A program made the translations under genes and the position numbers. DNA of 64,000 nt from Streptomyces toxytricini (lineage in GTDB: Bacteria; Actinomycetota; Actinomycetes; Streptomycetales; Streptomycetaceae): NCBI RefSeq assembly GCF_014649915.1, contig NZ_BMTY01000014.1, forward strand, positions 383 through 64,382. The letters are read 5' to 3'. Below are positions 41,473-50,551 of the stretch, piece by piece; the first letter of the stretch is position 1, and the number at the start of each line of letters is the position of its first letter. A model generated the notes under the pieces. That model saw nothing but the letters and a program-made list of their open reading frames with translations, searched no databases and was not told where the DNA came from.

Positions 41473-42774
41473 TCAGCCGACGGTGTTCTGGACGCCCTTC
41501 TTCGCGTTCCCCCAGGCCTGCTCGGGCGCCGTGCCCTTGCGCTCGACCTCGCCGAGGGCGTTGGTGATCTGCTGGGCGATGTTCTGGTCGTGGACGCCGA
41601 GCACCTGCACCGGAGCCGCCTTCGCCGCCTCGCCGAAGATCCGACCGATCGGCGCACCGGAGAAGTACGGGTCGGTCGCGTCGGCGATCTGCGCGATGGC
41701 GCCGGAGGCCGACGGGAAGTTGCCCTGCTTGCGGAAGAGCTTCGCCTGCTGCTCGGGCGCCGTGAGCCAGGCGATCAGCTCGTAGGCCTCCTTCTTGTGC
41801 TTGGCCGCGCGCGGCACGGCCAGGTACGAGCCGCCCCAGTTGCCGGCCCCCGCGGGCAGCTTCGCGACGTCCCACTTGCCCCTGCCGGCCTCGCCGGCCT
41901 GGCCCTTGATGTAGCCGAGCATCCACGCCGGGCAGGGGAGCGTGGCGAAGGAGCCGGCGGCGAACGCCTGGTTCCACTGGGGCGACCACTGGTCCAGCTT
42001 GGCGCTCAGCCCGCTCTGCGCCGCGGACACCGACGCGTCCCATGCCGCCTTCAGGGCCGGGTTCGTGTCCCAGATCAGCGTGCCGGAGGCGTCGTAGTAG
42101 CGCTCCTTCTGCTGGCCGATCATGACGGAGTACAGGCTGCCGACGCTGTCGATCCAGGCGCTCTTCGCGGGGGCCTTCGCCTGGTACTGCCGGCCCAGCT
42201 CCAGGTACCCCTCCCAGGTCGACCACCGCCGGGCGAGCTCCTCGCGGTCGGTGGGCAGGCCGGCCTGCGCCAGGAGGTCGGTGCGGTAGCACATGGCCTC
42301 CGGCCCCACGTCGGTGCCGAGCCCGACGATCCGGCCGTCCTTCCCGGTGGCGGCGGCCCACTTCGCCTCCGGGAAACCGGGCTTGAGGCCCTCGGCGCCG
42401 TACGCGCGGAGGTCCTCGAACCGGTCGGCCTGCTGCTGGACCGCGGAGGCGATCCGGCCGACCTCGATGGCCTGGACGTCGGCGAGGCCGCCCCCGCCGG
42501 CCAGGCGGGTCTGCAGCGACTTCCAGTAGTCGGCCTCGTCCTCGGTGTCGGTCTGCTTGATGGTCACGCCCGGGTGCAGCTTCTCGTACTCGGCGTAGAG
42601 CCCGGCCTCCTCGTAGCCGAAGGAGCCGAAGAGGTCCACGGTGACGGTGACCTTGCCGTCCGCGCCGCCGGCGGCGCCCTCCGGTGAACCGCCGCAGGCG
42701 GCGAGCAGCACCGCGGCGAGGGCGGCCGCCCCCAGGCGGGCGGCGGTTCTTCCGGCGGCTCGGGCGTGGGACAT
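41473..42774 (-). CDS. Extracellular sugar-binding lipoprotein
   Basis: This 433-residue solute-binding protein has a signal peptide and lipobox LLAACG, then the bilobal fold typical of family 1 binding proteins (VDLFGSFGYEEAGLYAEYEK, FATLPCPAWMLGY, KKEAYELIAWLTAPE). It delivers oligosaccharide to the two permeases encoded downstream. GGAGG precedes the ATG at 42774. The operon start lies 40 bases from the GAGAGCGCTC palindrome. Beta-1,3-gluco-oligosaccharide is the likely ligand by context. Confidence 0.93.
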   Translation of the reverse strand: MSHARAAGRTAARLGAAALAAVLLAACGGSPEGAAGGADGKVTVTVDLFGSFGYEEAGLYAEYEKLHPGVTIKQTDTEDEADYWKSLQTRLAGGGGLADVQAIEVGRIASAVQQQADRFEDLRAYGAEGLKPGFPEAKWAAATGKDGRIVGLGTDVGPEAMCYRTDLLAQAGLPTDREELARRWSTWEGYLELGRQYQAKAPAKSAWIDSVGSLYSVMIGQQKERYYDASGTLIWDTNPALKAAWDASVSAAQSGLSAKLDQWSPQWNQAFAAGSFATLPCPAWMLGYIKGQAGEAGRGKWDVAKLPAGAGNWGGSYLAVPRAAKHKKEAYELIAWLTAPEQQAKLFRKQGNFPSASGAIAQIADATDPYFSGAPIGRIFGEAAKAAPVQVLGVHDQNIAQQITNALGEVERKGTAPEQAWGNAKKGVQNTVG

Positions 42775-42813
42775 GGGGGCCTCCTGGGCTCCTGGATCGG
42801 GGGAGAACGCTTC

Positions 42814-42827
42814 TGAGAGCGCTCTCA
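42814..42827. promoter_or_regulatory. LacI/CebR-like operator, copy 1
   Basis: TGAGAGCGCTCTCA is a perfect 14-base palindrome 40 bases upstream of the binding-protein gene. It fits the TGGGAGCGCTCCCA-type sites of CebR-like LacI regulators. Confidence 0.88.
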
Positions 42828-42925
42828 TCAAGCGAGGGGAGCGTGCCCACGGCGCGTGCCATCCGTCAAGACTCGAAGCCGCAACAGACCGGAATGGACA
42901 TCAACTTCCGGTCTTGCGCACTCCC

Positions 42926-42980
42926 TTGACACCCGTCTTTCGGAAGTTCTACGTTTCCGGCCAGTTGAGAGCGCTCTCTT
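42926..42980 (+). promoter_or_regulatory. GH81 promoter and operator copy 2
   Basis: TTGACA (42926-42931) and TACGTT (42950-42955), 18 bases apart, form a good promoter for the GH81 gene. The palindrome GAGAGCGCTCTC (42967-42978) begins about 11 bases after the -10 box, so a bound repressor would block transcription at the start site. Confidence 0.82.
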
Positions 42981-43049
42981 CTACGGTTCCCGGACGCGAC
43001 CCCGACACCACCTGCGTACGTCCCCGCCAAGACACGAGGTGTTCCCCGC

Positions 43050-45836
43050 ATGCCCGTCCTCCTCCCGCGCCGAGCCGCCCCGCCCGTCCTCGCCGCCGCC
43101 CTCGCGGCCGCCGGACTCGGCATCGGCCTCGGACCGGCCGCGGCCCCCGCCGCGGCCGCCACCGTCCCGGTGGGCGCCGGAAGCTACTCCGACACCCGCC
43201 CCGCCGGCACCTCCGGCCCCACCACCAACACCGGCACGCCCGTCGCCCCCAAGGTGACCCCCGCGGCCCAGGGCAGACCCGTCCCCACGAACGACTGGTG
43301 GTCCTCCCTCGCCTTCCAGCGCTACGGCGACAACCCGTACTCCACCCCCATGTACGGCCACCCCCTCACCTACCAGGCGGCCGCCGGCGGCCTGGACGTC
43401 GGCTACCCCACCAGCCCCGCCGTCGTCGGCGACGGCCGCCAGTACGAGTTCGCCCACAAGCGCGACCTGACCATCGGCCTCGCCGGCCTGAACTCGCCCG
43501 ACACCAAGGCCGACGCCTGGTCCGACTGGACGGTCACCCCCTACTGGTCCGACGGCGCCCGCACCCTGCGCACCACCATCGGCCACGGCAGCCCGTTCGT
43601 GTACGCCCAGGGATCCGGCGGCGACGCCCGGATCACCACCGCGTCCGCCCCGGCCGTCTTCGCCGACCAGGGCAACGTCCTCGGCATCACCGTCGCCGGG
43701 CACCACTACGCCCTCTTCGCGCCGACCGGCGCCGACTGGAACGTCGACGGGACCGCGATCAGCGCCGCCCTCGGCGGCCGGAACTACTTCTCCGTCGCCG
43801 TCCTGCCCTCACCGGACGCGCTCGCCGCCTACCGCAAGTACGCCTTCAGCTTCGTCACCGGCTCCCGCGTCGACTGGAGCACCTCCGACGGCACCGTCCG
43901 CGCCACCTACACGCTCTCCACCGAGGCCAAGGAGGGCACCGAGCGCGGCACCCTCCAGGCCCTCTACCGGCACCAGTGGCTGCACACCGCCGACCCCCTC
44001 ACCCCGTACACGTACGTCTCGCCGCGCGGCACCATGAAGGTCCGCGAGGGCGCCTCCTTCACCACGACCCAGAAGGCGGCCCCCGTGCTGCCCGCCCTGC
44101 CGCGCACCGGCGCGGCCGACACCGCCGCGCTCCGCGCCCGCCTGCACGAGGCCGCGAACGCGTCCGACCCGTTCTCCGGGGCCGTGGACACCTACTGGAC
44201 CGGCAAGGCGCTCGGCAAGCTGGCCCAACTCGTCCCGATAGCCGACCAGATCGGCGAGACCGCCGTCCGCGACAAGCTCCTCGGCCTCCTCAAGGGGCGC
44301 CTGCAGGAGTGGTTCACCGCCGGCGGCGCCGGCGAGTTCTCCTACGACCGCACGTGGCGCACCCTGACCGGCTACCCGGCCTCCTACGGCAGCGACACCG
44401 AGCTCAACGACCACCACTTCCACTACGGCTACTACGTGTACGCGGCCGCGATCACCGCCCAGTACGACCCCGGCTGGGCCGCCGACTCCGCCTGGGGCGG
44501 CATGGTCAAGACCCTGATCCGCGACACCGCCAACCCCTCGCGCACCGACACGGCCTTCCCGTTCCTGCGCGGCTTCGACGTGTACGCCGGCCACAGCTGG
44601 GCCTCCGGGCACCAGGGCTTCGCCGCCGGCAACAACCAGGAGTCCTCCTCCGAGTCCACCAACCTCAGCGCCGCCCTCGTGCTGTGGGGCTCGGCCACCG
44701 GCGACACCGGCCTGCGCGACCTCGGCTCCTACCTGCTGGCCACCGAGGGCGAGGCGATCGCCCAGTACTGGTTCGACGGCGACGGGCAGGTCTTCCCGGC
44801 CTCCTTCGGCCACGACACGGCCGGCATGGTGTGGGGCAGCGGCGCCGCGTACGCCACCTGGTGGACCGCCAACCCGGAGGAGATCCACGGCATCAACGTC
44901 CTCCCCGTGACCGGCGGCTCCCTCCACCTCGGCGGACACCAGCAGGCGATCCGCCGCAACATCGCAGAGATGGAGCGGGAGAACGGCGGCCCCGCCGTCG
45001 AATGGCGCGACATCCTCTGGGAGTTCCAGGCGCTCGCCGACCCGGCCGCCGCGAAGGCGAAGTGGGACGCCGGCAATGCGGGCTACACCCCTGAGGCGGG
45101 CGAGTCCAAGGCGCACACCCAGCACTGGATCACCACCCTGGACGCACTCGGCGCCCCCGACCCGTCGGTGACCGGCTCCATCCCCACCTCGGCGGTCTTC
45201 AACCGGAACGGCACCCGCACCTACGCGGCCCACAACCACGGCGCCACCGCCCGCACCGTCACCTTCTCCGACGGCAGGACCCTCACCGTGCCGGCCCGCT
45301 CCACCGCCTCCGGCACCGGAACCGGCACGGGCCCCGGCCCCGACCCGGAGCCCTCGACCGGCAACACCTTCCGGCTCCGCTCCGGCGGCGTCCTCACCAC
45401 CGCCGGCGGCACCGCGGCCGGCAGCGACACCATCCCGTCGGCCGGCGGCGCCAACCACGACGGCACCCCCTACCGGCCGCTCGTCTACGAGGCCAAGGGC
45501 GTGAACGGCACGCTCCGGGCGGGCGCCGCCACCGCGTTCCGACTTCCCGTGGACGCCGGCACCGCGGTCGGCCTCGGCCAGCAGGCCCGGATCTCGTACG
45601 ACCTCACCGGCGACGGCACCTTCGACCGGACGGAGACCTACCACTACTTCGCCACCGACCCCGTCGCCGGCTGGGAGGACTACCGGCAGGCCCGAGGCCT
45701 GAAGTCGGCCACCGGAACGCTCGGCGACCTGCGCGGCGGAACGGTCCGCCTGGAGGTGTGGAGCGCCATCGGCAACGCCGACTCCCGGCTCCAGACCGGC
45801 ACCGACACGGCCGTGGTCGTCATCCCGTACGACTGA
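43050..45836 (+). CDS. Secreted GH81 endo-beta-1,3-glucanase
   Basis: This 928-residue enzyme has a Sec signal peptide (cleavage near residue 37, after AAAPAAAA), a GH81 beta-sandwich and (alpha/alpha)6 catalytic region, a Gly/Thr/Pro linker near residue 760 and a C-terminal beta-rich module of about 150 residues. The GH81 catalytic motifs are clear: NDHHFHYGYYVY near residues 453-464 and GNNQESSSEST near 527-537. It cleaves beta-1,3-glucans such as laminarin, curdlan and fungal cell wall glucan. The C-terminal module probably binds carbohydrate, which is inference. Regulation is by the palindrome at its transcription start. Confidence 0.94.
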   Translation: MPVLLPRRAAPPVLAAALAAAGLGIGLGPAAAPAAAATVPVGAGSYSDTRPAGTSGPTTNTGTPVAPKVTPAAQGRPVPTNDWWSSLAFQRYGDNPYSTPMYGHPLTYQAAAGGLDVGYPTSPAVVGDGRQYEFAHKRDLTIGLAGLNSPDTKADAWSDWTVTPYWSDGARTLRTTIGHGSPFVYAQGSGGDARITTASAPAVFADQGNVLGITVAGHHYALFAPTGADWNVDGTAISAALGGRNYFSVAVLPSPDALAAYRKYAFSFVTGSRVDWSTSDGTVRATYTLSTEAKEGTERGTLQALYRHQWLHTADPLTPYTYVSPRGTMKVREGASFTTTQKAAPVLPALPRTGAADTAALRARLHEAANASDPFSGAVDTYWTGKALGKLAQLVPIADQIGETAVRDKLLGLLKGRLQEWFTAGGAGEFSYDRTWRTLTGYPASYGSDTELNDHHFHYGYYVYAAAITAQYDPGWAADSAWGGMVKTLIRDTANPSRTDTAFPFLRGFDVYAGHSWASGHQGFAAGNNQESSSESTNLSAALVLWGSATGDTGLRDLGSYLLATEGEAIAQYWFDGDGQVFPASFGHDTAGMVWGSGAAYATWWTANPEEIHGINVLPVTGGSLHLGGHQQAIRRNIAEMERENGGPAVEWRDILWEFQALADPAAAKAKWDAGNAGYTPEAGESKAHTQHWITTLDALGAPDPSVTGSIPTSAVFNRNGTRTYAAHNHGATARTVTFSDGRTLTVPARSTASGTGTGTGPGPDPEPSTGNTFRLRSGGVLTTAGGTAAGSDTIPSAGGANHDGTPYRPLVYEAKGVNGTLRAGAATAFRLPVDAGTAVGLGQQARISYDLTGDGTFDRTETYHYFATDPVAGWEDYRQARGLKSATGTLGDLRGGTVRLEVWSAIGNADSRLQTGTDTAVVVIPYD

Positions 45837-45856
45837 CACATCCGGCCGCGGCACCG

Positions 45857-45894
45857 CGGCGGCGGGTGCGGGGTCCTCCCTGCACCCGCCGCCG
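45857..45894. terminator. Bidirectional terminator between GH81 and lacI-type genes
   Basis: A 13-base perfect stem (45857-45869 with 45882-45894) lies between the convergent GH81 and LacI-type genes and can terminate both. Confidence 0.85.
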
Positions 45895-45905
45895 TCATGC
45901 CGCCG

Positions 45906-46955
45906 TCATGCCGATTCCCGCCGCACCAGCCCCGTCGGCGTGATGACGGAGGCCGAGGCGGCGTCCGCCGCACCGTCCAGCATCCGCATCAGCAGCCGGA
46001 CCATCAGCCGGCCCATTCCCTCGATGTCCTGCCGCACCGTGGTCAGGGCGGGTTCCGTGGCCCGCACCACGGCGTCCATGTCGTCGAACCCCACCACCGC
46101 GACGTCCTCCGGGACCCGGATCCCCCGCTCGCGCAGGACTCGCAGCGCCCCCGCCGCCATCAGGTCGTTCGCGGCGAACACGGCGTCCACGTCCGGCCGC
46201 CGCTCCAGCAGCTCGGCCATCGTGCGGGCCCCGCTCTCCCGGGTGAAGTCGCCCTGGCACACCAGCGCCGGATCGGCGTCCACCAGCACGTCCCGGTAGC
46301 CGGCGAGCCGGTCGAGCGCGGACGTCTGCGTGCACGGCCCGGCGAGGTGGCCGATGTGGCGGCGCCCGAGCGAGACCAGGTACTGGACGGCCTCCCGCGC
46401 CCCGCCCCGGTTGTCGCAGTCGACGAACGGCACGGCCGACTCCGCCCCCGACACCGGGCGCCCCCCGAACACGACGGGGATCCTGCTCCGGGCGATCACC
46501 GCGGGCAGCCGGTCGGCGGTGTGCAGGGAGAACGCCAGTGCGCCGTCGACGTGCCCGCCGTCCAGGTAGCGCGAGATGCGCTCGTGGTCGCCGTGGCCCT
46601 CCACCCACAGCAGCACCAGCTGGGTGTCGTGGGCGGTCAGCTCCCGGCTGATCCCGCGGACCTGCTTCTCGAAGAACGGGTCGGAGAAGATCCGGAATTC
46701 GGGCTCCGCGATGATCACGGCGACGGCGCCGTGCCGCCGGGTGACCAGCGAGCGCGCCGCGTGGTTGGGGACGTAGCCCAGTTCCCGGACCGCCTCGCGG
46801 ACCTTCTCCGCCAGCGGGAGCCGCACGCCCGCACCGCCGTTGACGACCCGTGAGGCCGTGGCCCGGGAGACGCCGGCCCGCGCGGCAACGGCTTCCAGCG
46901 TGGGGCGGGACGACCCCGTGGTCTGCTCCGGCACGGCAGGCACTCCTGACTCCAT
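45906..46955 (-). CDS. LacI-family transcriptional repressor of the beta-glucan locus
   Basis: This 349-residue regulator has a canonical LacI HTH (LEAVAARAGVSRATASRVVN, hinge region PNHAARSLVTRR) and a periplasmic-binding-protein-like ligand domain (DAVFAANDLMAAGALR, VAVVGFDDMDAV). It is convergent to GH81. A GAGAGCGCTCCC palindrome lies 60 bases upstream of its own start, so it most likely represses itself, GH81 and the importer/glucosidase operon until an oligosaccharide inducer is bound. The ATG at 46955 was chosen; a GTG a few codons inside is possible. Confidence 0.93.
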   Translation of the reverse strand: MESGVPAVPEQTTGSSRPTLEAVAARAGVSRATASRVVNGGAGVRLPLAEKVREAVRELGYVPNHAARSLVTRRHGAVAVIIAEPEFRIFSDPFFEKQVRGISRELTAHDTQLVLLWVEGHGDHERISRYLDGGHVDGALAFSLHTADRLPAVIARSRIPVVFGGRPVSGAESAVPFVDCDNRGGAREAVQYLVSLGRRHIGHLAGPCTQTSALDRLAGYRDVLVDADPALVCQGDFTRESGARTMAELLERRPDVDAVFAANDLMAAGALRVLRERGIRVPEDVAVVGFDDMDAVVRATEPALTTVRQDIEGMGRLMVRLLMRMLDGAADAASASVITPTGLVRRESA

Positions 46956-47015
46956 CCGCGGCCGACGCCGCGCCGCTGTCCGACGCGGAACAGGATAAAC
47001 GCCGGACGGCGGCTG

Positions 47016-47029
47016 TGAGAGCGCTCCCA
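47016..47029. promoter_or_regulatory. LacI/CebR-like operator, copy 3
   Basis: TGAGAGCGCTCCCA has one mismatch in symmetry. It lies upstream of the LacI-type gene and matches the two sites at 42.8-43.0 kb, pointing to autoregulation. Confidence 0.85.
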
Positions 47030-47070
47030 AAAGCATTGCGCCAAGTCAGGCCGCCCGCCGCGGGGAGCCC

Positions 47071-47448
47071 CTACCGATCGCGCGGGACGGCGCAGGCCGC
47101 CGTTCCTCCCGGCAGCCGGTACCGGTTGGCCGCGACGAGCCGGTACACCCCGTCCGCGGCCCGCCGCACCCCGGGCAGCCCGAGCACGCCGCCGAGCACC
47201 GGCCACGCGCCACCCGCGCTCAGCAGCGCCTTCGCGACGGCCCGGGCGCCGCCGTGCACCGCCCCCGACGGGGTCACCCACAGCACCTCGTACGCGGCGC
47301 GGTCCCGGTTCACGCCGAGGACGTCGAGGTCCGCGAACTGCCAGGGGACGACGTCGCAGCGGGGCCGCACGTACCGCTCGGCGAGCCGCGCCGAGGTCGT
47401 GCAGAAGCCGCAGTCACCGTCGTAGACGAGCACAGGCCGGGTACGCAT
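47071..47448 (-). CDS. DCC-family (DUF393) thiol-disulphide oxidoreductase-like protein
   Basis: This 125-residue protein begins PVLVYDGDCGFC, which contains the DxxCxxC motif that names the DCC family. A thioredoxin-like fold and redox role are predicted for the family but not proven. The ATG at 47448 matches family length. It is divergent from the DUF1360 gene. Confidence 0.88.
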   Translation of the reverse strand: MRTRPVLVYDGDCGFCTTSARLAERYVRPRCDVVPWQFADLDVLGVNRDRAAYEVLWVTPSGAVHGGARAVAKALLSAGGAWPVLGGVLGLPGVRRAADGVYRLVAANRYRLPGGTAACAVPRDR

Positions 47449-47546
47449 GCCCCCATCATGCGGCGTCCCGGCCCCGTTCGGGGGAACGCGCCGAGTGCCG
47501 CCCCGCCAGGGGGCATCCCCGGCCGCCGGGCGGGCAGGCGCAGGGC

Positions 47547-48023
47547 ATGACCGAATCGACGACCACGGCACGGGACGATGCGGAACACCTCCACTTGGCC
47601 GCCCTGGCAGCCTTCGGCCTCTACGCGGCCGCGTGGGCGCAGGCGGCGGAGCGGCACGGCAGTCCCGACGCCGCGTCGGGGCGGGCCTCCGGAGTGCTGC
47701 TGACCGGTGCGGCGACCTTCCGCCTGAGCCGCCTCATCACCAAAGCGAAGATCACCCGTCCGCTGCGGGCGCCGTTCACCGACGTCGACGGCCCCGGAGC
47801 GCCGGCCGAGCTGAACGAGACCCCGAAAGCCGGCCGGCGCGTGGCCGGCTCGCTCCTGAGCTGCCCGTTCTGCCTCGGTGTGTGGGTGGCCACCACCCTG
47901 ACCGGTGCCCGGGCGCTGTGGCCGCACGCGACCGGAGCGGTGGAGCGGACGCTCGCCGCCGTGGCCGCGGCGGACGCGATGCAGCTCGCGTACGCGCGCC
48001 TCGTCCGGGCGGCGGAGGGGTAG
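47547..48023 (+). CDS. DUF1360 membrane protein
   Basis: This 158-residue protein has about three hydrophobic segments and the DUF1360 signature SCPFCLGVWVA near residue 113, with TFRLSRLITKAKIT before it. The CxxC could bind metal or be redox active. The function is unknown; homologues are often linked to sporulation or stress regions. The ATG at 47547 follows GGCGCAGGGC. Confidence 0.85.
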   Translation: MTESTTTARDDAEHLHLAALAAFGLYAAAWAQAAERHGSPDAASGRASGVLLTGAATFRLSRLITKAKITRPLRAPFTDVDGPGAPAELNETPKAGRRVAGSLLSCPFCLGVWVATTLTGARALWPHATGAVERTLAAVAAADAMQLAYARLVRAAEG

Positions 48024-48221
48024 CCGCGGCGGCGCCGGCGGCCCGCGGGGGAGCGCCGCCTTCAGGCCTGCCCGGCCCGCCCGCGTCCGACACCGCTGAC
48101 CGCTGACTGCCCCGGCCGGGGTTACGGGAACGGTCCCGCGCGGGCCTGCGTCCTCCCCTCCGACGGAGCCGGCCGGACCGGTCCAGCAGGCCGGCGCCGC
48201 GGCGCCGGGGGAGGAGGGGCA

Positions 48222-48647
48222 GTGCGCGCAGGACCCAGGGCGGGCGGATGGACGGTGGCCCTCGCGGTGGGGCTTCCCCTGGCCGTGGCCGGGACCGTCG
48301 TGGCCGTCGTCCTCGGCAGCGGCAGCTCCGCCGCGCCGAGCCCGCTGCACCGCGCGGTGGACGCCTACCTGGGGCCGGTCGGCCGCGGCGCCCCCGCACC
48401 CGCCCTGGGGCCGGACGCCCGCTGCCCCGCCGGCAGCGACCCCGAGGCCTCCCTCCGCGCCCTCGCGGCGGAGTTCGGCCACCGCATCGTCTCCTCCACC
48501 CGCAGCGGCGACAGCGCCGTCGTCAACGCCGACCTCGCCCCGCCCGCCGGGGACCGGATCGCGGTGACCCTGGAGCTGCGCCGGAGCGGCGACCGCTGGG
48601 ACGTCTGCTCGGCGTCCCGGGGCCACGTGGAGATCGACCCGTTCTGA
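48222..48647 (+). CDS. Hypothetical membrane-anchored protein
   Basis: This 141-residue protein has one N-terminal hydrophobic helix (VALAVGLPLAVAGTVVAVVL) and a soluble domain outside the membrane with two Cys (DARCPAG, DVCSASRG). GGAGGAGGGG precedes the GTG at 48222, which is strong support for a real gene. No family is recognised. Confidence 0.72.
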   Translation: MRAGPRAGGWTVALAVGLPLAVAGTVVAVVLGSGSSAAPSPLHRAVDAYLGPVGRGAPAPALGPDARCPAGSDPEASLRALAAEFGHRIVSSTRSGDSAVVNADLAPPAGDRIAVTLELRRSGDRWDVCSASRGHVEIDPF

Positions 48648-48693
48648 TCCCGCCGCGCTGCCCGCCGACCCCTGCCGTGCCGCCGGGAACCGG

Positions 48694-49722
48694 CTACGGC
48701 AGCCGTCCGCCGGAGGTGTCCGCCTCGGCCGCGTCCGCCAGGGCCTCCGCCGCGGCCTCCGCGGCCCGGGCGGCGTCGCTCGCGGCCTGCGTCGCCGTCT
48801 CGTCGGCGCCGTCCGCCGACCGCTCCCGGGTCGCGGGCGACGGAGGGAGCACCTCACCGAAGGCCCGGGAGACCGCCCCCAGGGCGGAGGTCACCTCGCC
48901 GGGGATCACCCAGAAGGTGCTGCCCTGCCCCTGCGCGAGCTGCGGCAGCACCTGGAGGTACTGGTAGGCGAGGAGCTTCGGGTCGGGGTCGTTGCGGTGC
49001 ACCGCCTGGAAGACCTCGTCGATCGCCCGGGACTGGCCCTCCGCCTTGAGGATCTCCGCAGTGCGGGCGCCCTCAGCACGCAGCACCGCGGACTGCTTGT
49101 CGCCTTCCGCCGTCAGGATCTGCGCCTGCCGCTGGCCCTCGGCCGCCAGGATCGCCGCCCGCTTGTCCCGCTCCGCCCGCATCTGCTTCTGCATCGCGTC
49201 CTTGATCGACTGCGGCGGGTCGATGGCCTTGATCTCCACGCGGTTGACGCGCAGCCCCCACTTGCCCGTCGCCTCGTCCAGCACACCGCGGAGCTGGCTG
49301 TTGATCGTGTCGCGCGAGGTCAGGGTCTTCTCCAGGTCCATGGAGCCGACGACGTTGCGCAGCGTGGTGACGGTGAGCTGCTCGACCGCCTGGAGGAAGT
49401 TCGCGATCTCGTACGAGGCCGCCCGCGGATCCGTGACCTGGAAGTACAGCACGCTGTCGATCTCCACCACCAGGTTGTCCTCGGTGATCACCGGCTGCGG
49501 CCGGAAGGAGACGACCTGCTCGCGCAGGTCGATCACCGGGTACACGCGGTCGATGTAGGGGATGACGACGTTCAGGCCGGGCTTCAGCGTCCGGTGGTAG
49601 CGGCCGAGGCGCTCCACGTTGCGGGCCCGCGCCTGGGGCACGATCCGCACGGCCCGCACCACGGTGAACACGGCGAGGGCGGCGAGGACCAGGGCGATGA
49701 TCAGGGACCCCGATGCATCCAT
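48694..49722 (-). CDS. SPFH/band-7 (stomatin-like) protein
   Basis: This 342-residue protein has one N-terminal transmembrane helix, then an SPFH domain (ERLGRYHRTLKPGLNVVIPY, VLYFQVTDPRAASYEI) and a long Ala/Glu/Arg-rich coiled-coil (AAILAAEGQRQAQILTAEGD). Such proteins form membrane scaffolds and are usually paired with NfeD, as here: the nfeD-like gene ends three bases before this start. The C-terminal tail is acidic and Ala-rich. Confidence 0.93.
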   Translation of the reverse strand: MDASGSLIIALVLAALAVFTVVRAVRIVPQARARNVERLGRYHRTLKPGLNVVIPYIDRVYPVIDLREQVVSFRPQPVITEDNLVVEIDSVLYFQVTDPRAASYEIANFLQAVEQLTVTTLRNVVGSMDLEKTLTSRDTINSQLRGVLDEATGKWGLRVNRVEIKAIDPPQSIKDAMQKQMRAERDKRAAILAAEGQRQAQILTAEGDKQSAVLRAEGARTAEILKAEGQSRAIDEVFQAVHRNDPDPKLLAYQYLQVLPQLAQGQGSTFWVIPGEVTSALGAVSRAFGEVLPPSPATRERSADGADETATQAASDAARAAEAAAEALADAAEADTSGGRLP

Positions 49723-49725
49723 GGC

Positions 49726-50157
49726 TCACTCCCGGGGGTAGACGAGGGCGGTACTGCCGCTGATCTCGATGACGTCGACGGCGGCGCCGGGAGGGATGAC
49801 CAGCGTCTCGTCGTAGGCGCGGGCGGTCCACTCCTCGCCGCCGATGCGCACCCGGCCGTCCCGCCCGGACACCTCGCTGACGACGTACGCCACCCTGCCG
49901 ATCAGCGCGTCGACGCCGAACCGCGCCTCCTGGGCGGGCTGGAGGCGGCGCAGCACGGTCGGGCGTACGAACAGCAGGCTCAGCGCGGCGACGGCGGTGA
50001 ACAGCAGGAACTGCCAGGGCACCGGCAGCCCGAGCGCGGCGGCGCCCCCGGTCACGGCGGCGGCCGCGGCCAGCAGCCCGAGCGCCGCGGTGAGGGAGAA
50101 CACCTCCGCGACGGCCAGCCCCGCCGCGGCGATCAGCCAGAGCAGCCACGGTTCCAT
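49726..50157 (-). CDS. NfeD-like membrane protein
   Basis: This 143-residue protein has four closely spaced transmembrane segments and a C-terminal OB-fold (GRVAYVVSEVSGRDGRVRIG, VDVIEISGSTALVY) as in short NfeD proteins. It is the partner of the SPFH protein encoded next. The ATG at 50157 starts the first membrane helix (MEPWLLWLIAAAG). Confidence 0.92.
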   Translation of the reverse strand: MEPWLLWLIAAAGLAVAEVFSLTAALGLLAAAAAVTGGAAALGLPVPWQFLLFTAVAALSLLFVRPTVLRRLQPAQEARFGVDALIGRVAYVVSEVSGRDGRVRIGGEEWTARAYDETLVIPPGAAVDVIEISGSTALVYPRE

Positions 50158-50538
50158 GCGGGCCCTCCCTCCCACGCGCATAGGCGAGCGATATGCCGGA
50201 ATTATTCGCTTGTCTACCCATTGGCGGGGCGGCAGAACCCGCTGTTCACACCGCACGCCCGGCCGTCGGCCGCCGTCCGGTCCGCCGCCGCCCGCCACGC
50301 GCGCACGGGCACCGCGGGGCATATTGGAGGAAGCGCCCCAAGATCGGCCCGGGAACCGCCCCGAATGGAAACCGCCTGGTGGGGCAGGCGGCCTGTACGT
50401 CGATCGCCCGTCCCGCCGGTGTCGCGGCCGGACGGGCAGCACGAGGGAGTGAACTCACATGGTGCAGGTGTTCCGGACCCCCGGAGCAGGAGCGGCCACG
50501 CGCCGGCATGCCGGCGCGCGTATCCAGGGGGGTGCGGC
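50158..50538. other. Divergent region with a possible leader ORF and a 20-base palindrome
   Basis: This 380-base gap holds a possible 30-codon ORF from ATG 50459 to TGA 50549-50551, preceded by GAGGGAG ten bases upstream. It overlaps the amidotransferase start in another frame. Inside it, 50499-50518 is a perfect 20-base palindrome, CGCGCCGGCATGCCGGCGCG, ending 20 bases before the amidotransferase ATG. Nothing else is recognised. Confidence 0.5.
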
Positions 50539-50551
50539 ATGTGCGGTCTGA
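50459..50551 (+). CDS. Possible 30-residue leader peptide (MVQVFRTPGAG...)
   Basis: The ORF has a better Shine-Dalgarno sequence (GAGGGAG) than most small frames and its TGA lies 10 bases after the amidotransferase ATG at 50539. Its codons span the palindrome at 50499-50518. It could couple translation or control access to the next start. There is no homology evidence. Confidence 0.35.
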   Translation: MVQVFRTPGAGAATRRHAGARIQGGAACAV

